From Lachnospiraceae bacterium UBA4381 (GTDB lineage: Bacteria > Bacillota > Clostridia > Lachnospirales > Lachnospiraceae): a stretch of DNA of 9,738 nt. The translations under genes were made by a program, and so were the position numbers. Of the stretch, positions 6,367 to 9,738 are shown piece after piece; the first letter of the stretch is position 1; the number at the start of each line of letters is the position of its first letter. The notes beneath the pieces are model-generated. The model did no database searches and was not told where the DNA came from. It saw nothing but the letters and a program-made list of their open reading frames with translations. Location: NCBI GenBank assembly GCA_002391105.1, contig DGRT01000081.1:1-9738 (forward strand), in the 5' to 3' direction.

Positions 6367-8031
6367 ATGTATAATGAGAGCAAGGTATGGGTCGGAGTTA
6401 CAGACCGTGGGGATAAGGTGAGTCTTCTTCCGAAAATGGCTAACAGACATGGTCTGGTTGCCGGTGCTACAGGAACAGGAAAAACAGTAACACTTAAGGT
6501 TCTTGCTGAAAGCTTTTCTGATATGGGAGTTCCGGTATTTATGGCTGATGTAAAAGGCGATATAGCAGGACTTGCAGTACCGGGAACAGACAGCGAAAAC
6601 ATGCAGGAGAGAATAGCAAGATTTGGACTTGCGGATGCCGGTTTTAATTATAAGGGCTATCCTGTAACACTTTGGGATATATATGGTGAAAAGGGTGTTT
6701 CCCTCAGAACAACTATCTCAGAGATCGGACCGCTGCTTCTGGCAAGACTTATGGAATTAAATGATCTTCAGTCGGATATACTTTCGATAGTATTTAAAAT
6801 AGCTGATGATAGTAACCTCCTGCTTATAGATACAAAGGATCTCAAGGCTATGCTTAACTATGTTTCGGAGCATAACTCAGAGTTTGAGGCGCAGTATGGT
6901 AAAATGAGCCCTCAGTCCATAGCTGCCATAGTAAGAGCGCTTGTATCACTTGAGGTTGCCGGCGGAGATAAGTTCTTTGGTGAGCCTGCAGTAAATATTA
7001 TGGATTTCTTTAACTTTGGAGATGCCGGTAAGGGTATGATAAATATTCTGGACAGTTCCAGTCTTATCAATAATACTAAGCTTTATTCCACATTTCTTCT
7101 GTATCTCCTCTCAGAGCTTTTTGAAAGACTTCCTGAAGTTGGTGATATGGATAAACCTAAGATGGTATTCTTTTTCGATGAGGCGCATCTTCTCTTTAAG
7201 GATGCACCCAAGGCGCTTCTGGAGAAGATAGAGCAGGTTGTTAAGCTTATAAGATCTAAAGGCGTGGGTATATATTTCTGTACTCAGAATCCGAAGGATA
7301 TTCCGGATAGTGTTCTGGCACAGCTTGGAAACAAGATACAGCATGGCTTAAGAGCATATACACCTGCGGATCAGAAGGCTGTAAAGGCAGCAGCGGAGTC
7401 CTATAGGGCAAATCCTGATTTTGATACCTATGAAACCATCCTTAGTCTTGGTACAGGCGAAGCTGTTGTATCCTTCCTTGGAGAAGATGGTATTCCCGGG
7501 ATAGCTGAGAAGACATATATACTTCCACCGCAGTGCAGCTTTGGTGCCATATCTGAAAGTGACAGGGACAGACTGATCAAATCAAGCATCTGCTATAGTA
7601 AATATGCTGAAATGATAGATCCGGATTCGGCATATGAATTCCTGGAGAGAAGAGGTATCGAAGAAGCAGAGGCTCTTGCAAAGGCAAAGGAAGAGGCTGA
7701 AGCTGAGAAGCAGCGCGAAAAGGAAGAAAAGGAAGCTGAAAAGCAGCGTGAAAAGGAAGAAAAGGAGGCTGCAAGAGCTGCAGAAAAGGCTGAGAGGGAA
7801 GCTTTAAAAAAGGCTGAAGCCGAGGCAAAGGCTGCTCAAAGGGAGAAGGATAAGGCTGAGGCGGCTAAGAAGCGTGCCGCAAAGTCAGTTGGTAATACAG
7901 TGACCGGAACTGTCGGAAGAGAAGTGGGTAAGACTGTAGGTAAGAAATTCGGTAAGTTCGGTCAGACACTGGGTGGAAATCTTGGCGCAAGTCTCGGACG
8001 CGGAATCTTTGCTACACTATTTAATAAATAG
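6367..8031 (+). CDS. HerA/FtsK-superfamily ATPase, YjgR-like (DUF853)
   Basis: The 554-residue cytoplasmic P-loop ATPase has Walker A GATGTGKT (33-40) near the N-terminus, then MADVKGDIAGLAVPG (59-73). Walker B is MVFFFDEAH (266-274), and IYFCTQNPKDIPDSVLAQLG (302-321) is the sensor/arginine-finger region conserved in HerA-like proteins. This arrangement, starting almost directly at the P-loop, matches the DUF853 (YjgR) family; members are about 500 residues. Residues 430-507 form a Lys/Glu/Ala-rich helix, probably a coiled coil, containing a tandem duplication of EKQREKEEKEA. The last 45 residues are Gly-rich and end LGRGIFATLFNK, like the conserved tail of the family. HerA proteins are hexameric DNA-translocating motors; a function for YjgR-like proteins is not established. 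AGAGGGG (6352-6358) lies eight bases before the ATG. It follows the zinc-ribbon gene closely and is the last gene before a strong terminator. Confidence 0.92.
   Translation: MYNESKVWVGVTDRGDKVSLLPKMANRHGLVAGATGTGKTVTLKVLAESFSDMGVPVFMADVKGDIAGLAVPGTDSENMQERIARFGLADAGFNYKGYPVTLWDIYGEKGVSLRTTISEIGPLLLARLMELNDLQSDILSIVFKIADDSNLLLIDTKDLKAMLNYVSEHNSEFEAQYGKMSPQSIAAIVRALVSLEVAGGDKFFGEPAVNIMDFFNFGDAGKGMINILDSSSLINNTKLYSTFLLYLLSELFERLPEVGDMDKPKMVFFFDEAHLLFKDAPKALLEKIEQVVKLIRSKGVGIYFCTQNPKDIPDSVLAQLGNKIQHGLRAYTPADQKAVKAAAESYRANPDFDTYETILSLGTGEAVVSFLGEDGIPGIAEKTYILPPQCSFGAISESDRDRLIKSSICYSKYAEMIDPDSAYEFLERRGIEEAEALAKAKEEAEAEKQREKEEKEAEKQREKEEKEAARAAEKAEREALKKAEAEAKAAQREKDKAEAAKKRAAKSVGNTVTGTVGREVGKTVGKKFGKFGQTLGGNLGASLGRGIFATLFNK
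7705..7770 (+). repeat. 33-bp tandem duplication in the HerA-like gene
   Basis: Two nearly identical 33-base units (7705-7737 and 7738-7770) encode EKQREKEEKEA twice (residues 447-457 and 458-468). They differ only at third codon positions. The repeat lies in the charged coiled-coil region, so the copy number could vary between strains without breaking the frame. Confidence 0.85.
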
Positions 8032-8098
8032 TTTTATGTGAAGCCTGGCGCTTTTCTTCATAAGCATTTATTACATTCAGTAAATATAGAGAATATTA

Positions 8099-8132
8099 AA
8101 AAGACAGATGTGCTCATACACGTCTGTCTTTT
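8099..8132. terminator. Bidirectional intrinsic terminator between convergent genes
   Basis: AAAAGACAGATGTG (8099-8112) pairs with CACGTCTGTCTTTT (8119-8132) around a six-base loop: 14 pairs including one G-U type pair. An A-run on the left and a T-run on the right allow termination in both directions. It sits 67 bases after the HerA-like gene stop and five bases beyond the stop of the minus-strand PHP gene, so it most likely ends both transcripts. Confidence 0.9.
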
Positions 8133-8137
8133 ATATT

Positions 8138-9019
8138 TCAGTCACTTAGGTTATGAAAATCTGGTTTCATATCCTTGAATGTAGAAAAGTACCTGAACCC
8201 CATAGAACTAATCATTTCTGAAGCTTCTTTAAATTGATAACCAATATGTGTCAGATCATGAGCATCACTTCCGAAGGTTATGATCTCACCTCCAAGTTCT
8301 TTATAGAGCTTAAGTATCTCGATGTGAGGATGTGCGTAGTCCATACCTCTATATAGACTGCCGGTATTGATTTCGATGCCTTTGCCATTTTCAACTATGT
8401 TCTTTAGGATTTCATATATTATATCTTTATATCTGGGGAAGTATATCTCTTTGAAATTCTCAGCATTTACTTTGGTAAAGTCCGGCTTATCTGTCGGTCC
8501 GTAGCGGAAAATATAGTCTATATGTCCATATACATTATAATCATTGAAATGACTTACAATATAAAGCATATCCTCAAAATAATGGATATATAATTCATTT
8601 TCATCTTTATAAGTACCGTCGGGATTCTTCCAGCTTTCTTTGTAATAAGGATCCATATTATTCACAACGTGAGAAGAACATATTATAAAGTCCAGTCCCG
8701 GATGCTCCTTACTGTAATTGTTTAATGTATCGCAGGTAGAGGGCATAAGTCCCTGTTCGACACCTGTCTTTATATCAAGCTTGTTCTCGTATCTGGTTTT
8801 AAGATCTTTCAGATATTCAATATAATCATCTATATTAAGGTCAAATGTTATATTTTCAGGATTATCCGGAAAGTCCAGGTCATTATGATCCGTGAAACAT
8901 ATAGAACCAAGCCCGAGAGTTTCTGCAGTTTTAATGATATCCTCCGGTTTGCTGTCCGAGTCAGAAGAAAAACAGGAGTGGAGATGATAATCCGGAACTA
9001 AATAGCTGTAGTTGTTCAT
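8138..9019 (-). CDS. PHP-family histidinol-phosphatase-like protein (HisJ/HisK type)
   Basis: The 293-residue product is a PHP-domain metallophosphoesterase. The metal ligands expected of the family are all present: the HxH motif DYHLHS (H12, H14), TDHND (D44, H45), Glu in GVEQG (E88), SSHVV (H117), GHIDY (H166) and GSDAH (D252, H254). The ending, GFRYFSTFKDMKPDFHNL, matches the C-terminal end typical of HisJ proteins, and the length fits. HisJ hydrolyses L-histidinol phosphate to L-histidinol, the penultimate part of histidine synthesis, in the cytoplasm. No other his gene is in view, so the substrate could differ; related PHP proteins act on other phosphate esters. The minus-strand ribosome binding site AGAGAGG (plus coordinates 9028-9034) lies eight bases before the ATG. 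Its own promoter is likely in the divergent region shared with gap, and transcription ends at the bidirectional terminator. Confidence 0.88.
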   Translation of the reverse strand: MNNYSYLVPDYHLHSCFSSDSDSKPEDIIKTAETLGLGSICFTDHNDLDFPDNPENITFDLNIDDYIEYLKDLKTRYENKLDIKTGVEQGLMPSTCDTLNNYSKEHPGLDFIICSSHVVNNMDPYYKESWKNPDGTYKDENELYIHYFEDMLYIVSHFNDYNVYGHIDYIFRYGPTDKPDFTKVNAENFKEIYFPRYKDIIYEILKNIVENGKGIEINTGSLYRGMDYAHPHIEILKLYKELGGEIITFGSDAHDLTHIGYQFKEASEMISSMGFRYFSTFKDMKPDFHNLSD

Positions 9020-9063
9020 TTATCGTACCTCTCTAAATACATATTCTCCTTCGATAGATTTAT

Positions 9064-9092
9064 AATATATCACTCTGTGTGGTAATTATCAA
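9064..9092 (-). promoter_or_regulatory. Candidate promoter for the PHP-family gene
   Basis: On the minus strand TTGATA (9092-9087) and TATATT (9069-9064) are 17 bases apart, a good match to the housekeeping consensus. The transcript would begin about 35-40 bases ahead of the start codon. An overlapping TATTAT (9067-9062, spacing 19) is a less well spaced alternative -10. Confidence 0.5.
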
Positions 9093-9101
9093 ATATGATA
9101 A
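9086..9101. promoter_or_regulatory. Small palindrome, possible operator in the divergent region
   Basis: TTATCA (9086-9091), a 4-base centre AATA, and TGATAA (9096-9101) form an exact inverted repeat that overlaps the -35 element of the PHP gene promoter. The half-site TTATCA occurs again at 9144-9149, over the -10 element of the gap promoter. The sequence is short and AT-rich, so chance is possible. Confidence 0.3.
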
Positions 9102-9121
9102 ACAAAAATATAAATCTAGTC

Positions 9122-9150
9122 TTGAAAATACTATTAAAAAAAGTTATCAT
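9122..9150 (+). promoter_or_regulatory. Candidate sigma-A promoter for gap
   Basis: TTGAAA (9122-9127) and TATCAT (9145-9150) are separated by exactly 17 bases. The start site would be near 9157, leaving a leader of about 64 bases before the gap start codon. An A-rich stretch (9136-9142) lies between the two elements. Confidence 0.6.
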
Positions 9151-9220
9151 AGAAAACGTAGAATGTTTAGCTGGATATATTCCGGCATTCATCAATAAAT
9201 TTCTTAGGAGGATTTATAAA

Positions 9221-9738
9221 ATGGCAGTAAAAGTAGCGATTAATGGATTTGGACGTATCGGACGTCTTGCATTCAGACAGATGTTTGGTGCTGAAGGATA
9301 TGAGATTGTTGCTATCAACGATCTTACAAAGCCTTCAATGCTTGCTCATCTTCTGAAGTATGATACAGCTCAGGGTGGTTATTGTGGAAAGATCGGTGAA
9401 GGTCTTCACACTGTAACTGCTGATGATGATGCTAATACAATCACTGTTGATGGCAAGACTCTTCAGATCTATGCTAAGGCTGACGCAAATGAGCTTCCAT
9501 GGGGAGAGCTTGGAGTAGATGTTGTTCTTGAGTGTACAGGTTTCTACTGCTCAAAGGATAAGTCAATGGCACACATCAATGCTGGTGCTAAGAAGGTTGT
9601 TATTTCAGCTCCTGCTGGAAATGATCTTAAGACTATCGTTTTCTCAGTAAACAACGATACACTTACATCAGATGATCAGATTATTTCTGCTGCATCTTGT
9701 ACAACAAACTGCCTTGCACCTATGGCTAAGGCTCTTAA
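9221..9738 (+). CDS. gap: Glyceraldehyde-3-phosphate dehydrogenase, type I, 3'-truncated by the window edge
   Basis: The first 172 residues are present. The NAD-binding fold begins with INGFGRIGRLAF (7-18), and AIND (31-34) places an Asp where NAD-preferring enzymes have it. LAHLLKYDTAQG (41-52) and ECTGFYCSKDKS (104-115) follow, and the catalytic cysteine is C160 in SAASCTTNCLAPMAKAL. The enzyme oxidises glyceraldehyde-3-phosphate to 1,3-bisphosphoglycerate with NAD and phosphate in central glycolysis. AGGAGG (9206-9211) lies nine bases before the ATG, a near-perfect ribosome binding site. Codons are strongly biased (CTT for Leu, GCT for Ala, GGT/GGA for Gly, almost no ATA), unlike the other genes here, which fits very high expression. 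About half of the protein lies beyond the window. Glycolytic neighbours such as pgk may follow downstream but cannot be seen. Confidence 0.97.
   Translation, partial: MAVKVAINGFGRIGRLAFRQMFGAEGYEIVAINDLTKPSMLAHLLKYDTAQGGYCGKIGEGLHTVTADDDANTITVDGKTLQIYAKADANELPWGELGVDVVLECTGFYCSKDKSMAHINAGAKKVVISAPAGNDLKTIVFSVNNDTLTSDDQIISAASCTTNCLAPMAKAL

Noticed and set aside
6321..6602. Minus-strand open frame across the start of the HerA-like gene
   Set aside because: It is antisense to the Walker A region, which is certainly coding on the plus strand, and its product has no recognisable features.
7705..7770. CRISPR-like or mobile-element repeat
   Set aside because: The two units are directly adjacent with no spacers, stay in frame and lie inside a coding coiled coil, so this is an internal protein repeat.
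7577..7828. Minus-strand open frame rich in Leu, Pro and Phe opposite the HerA-like coiled coil
   Set aside because: The composition is just the reverse complement of the Lys/Glu/Ala codons and their tandem repeat; no independent coding signal.
8034..8063. Imperfect hairpin just after the HerA-like gene (TTAT/GAAG pairing with CTTC/ATAA)
   Set aside because: The stem has a bulge and a long loop and lacks a proper T-tract; the stronger hairpin at 8099-8132 explains termination.

Overview
The window looks like chromosomal DNA from a Gram-positive anaerobe of the class Clostridia, most likely family Lachnospiraceae. This is an inference from the AT-leaning composition, the AGGAGG-like ribosome binding sites ahead of almost every gene, short intergenic gaps, and the protein families present. 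No 16S rRNA or other phylogenetic marker is present apart from a partial gap gene. I see no rRNA, tRNA, CRISPR array, insertion sequence or phage gene.

Layout. (1) Positions 1-4111, plus strand, form a tight operon: the 3' part of an ABC-2 type permease, a polytopic membrane protein carrying an S41 (tail-specific protease-like) domain, an OmpR-type response regulator, and a histidine kinase with almost no extracytoplasmic part. The layout resembles the peptide-sensing or bacteriocin-resistance modules of Firmicutes, in which an ABC transporter and a two-component system work together; the S41 protein is the unusual member. (2) Positions 4112-4185 hold a candidate promoter overlapped by a perfect 9-bp inverted repeat. 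It drives an OFA-family (oxalate/formate antiporter-like) MFS transporter, followed by a YihX-like HAD hydrolase, a 78-residue zinc-ribbon protein and a HerA/YjgR-like (DUF853) ATPase with a charged C-terminal coiled coil. All are on the plus strand, with gaps of 57, 19 and 29 bases. (3) A strong bidirectional terminator hairpin at 8099-8132 separates this run from a convergent PHP-family histidinol-phosphatase-like gene on the minus strand. (4) A 201-base divergent intergenic region holds candidate promoters for the PHP gene and for gap, plus a small palindrome. The window ends inside gap (glyceraldehyde-3-phosphate dehydrogenase), whose codon use is that of a highly expressed gene.

How they may work together: the first four genes probably form one functional unit, with transport, signal detection and transcriptional response at the cell envelope. 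The zinc-ribbon/HerA pair may be a second unit. The transporter, HAD, PHP and gap genes look like ordinary metabolic or housekeeping genes. The items most worth a second look are the S41 protein, which lacks the expected catalytic lysine, and its place beside a sensor-poor kinase; the small zinc-ribbon protein coupled to the HerA-like ATPase; and the two palindromic operator candidates.
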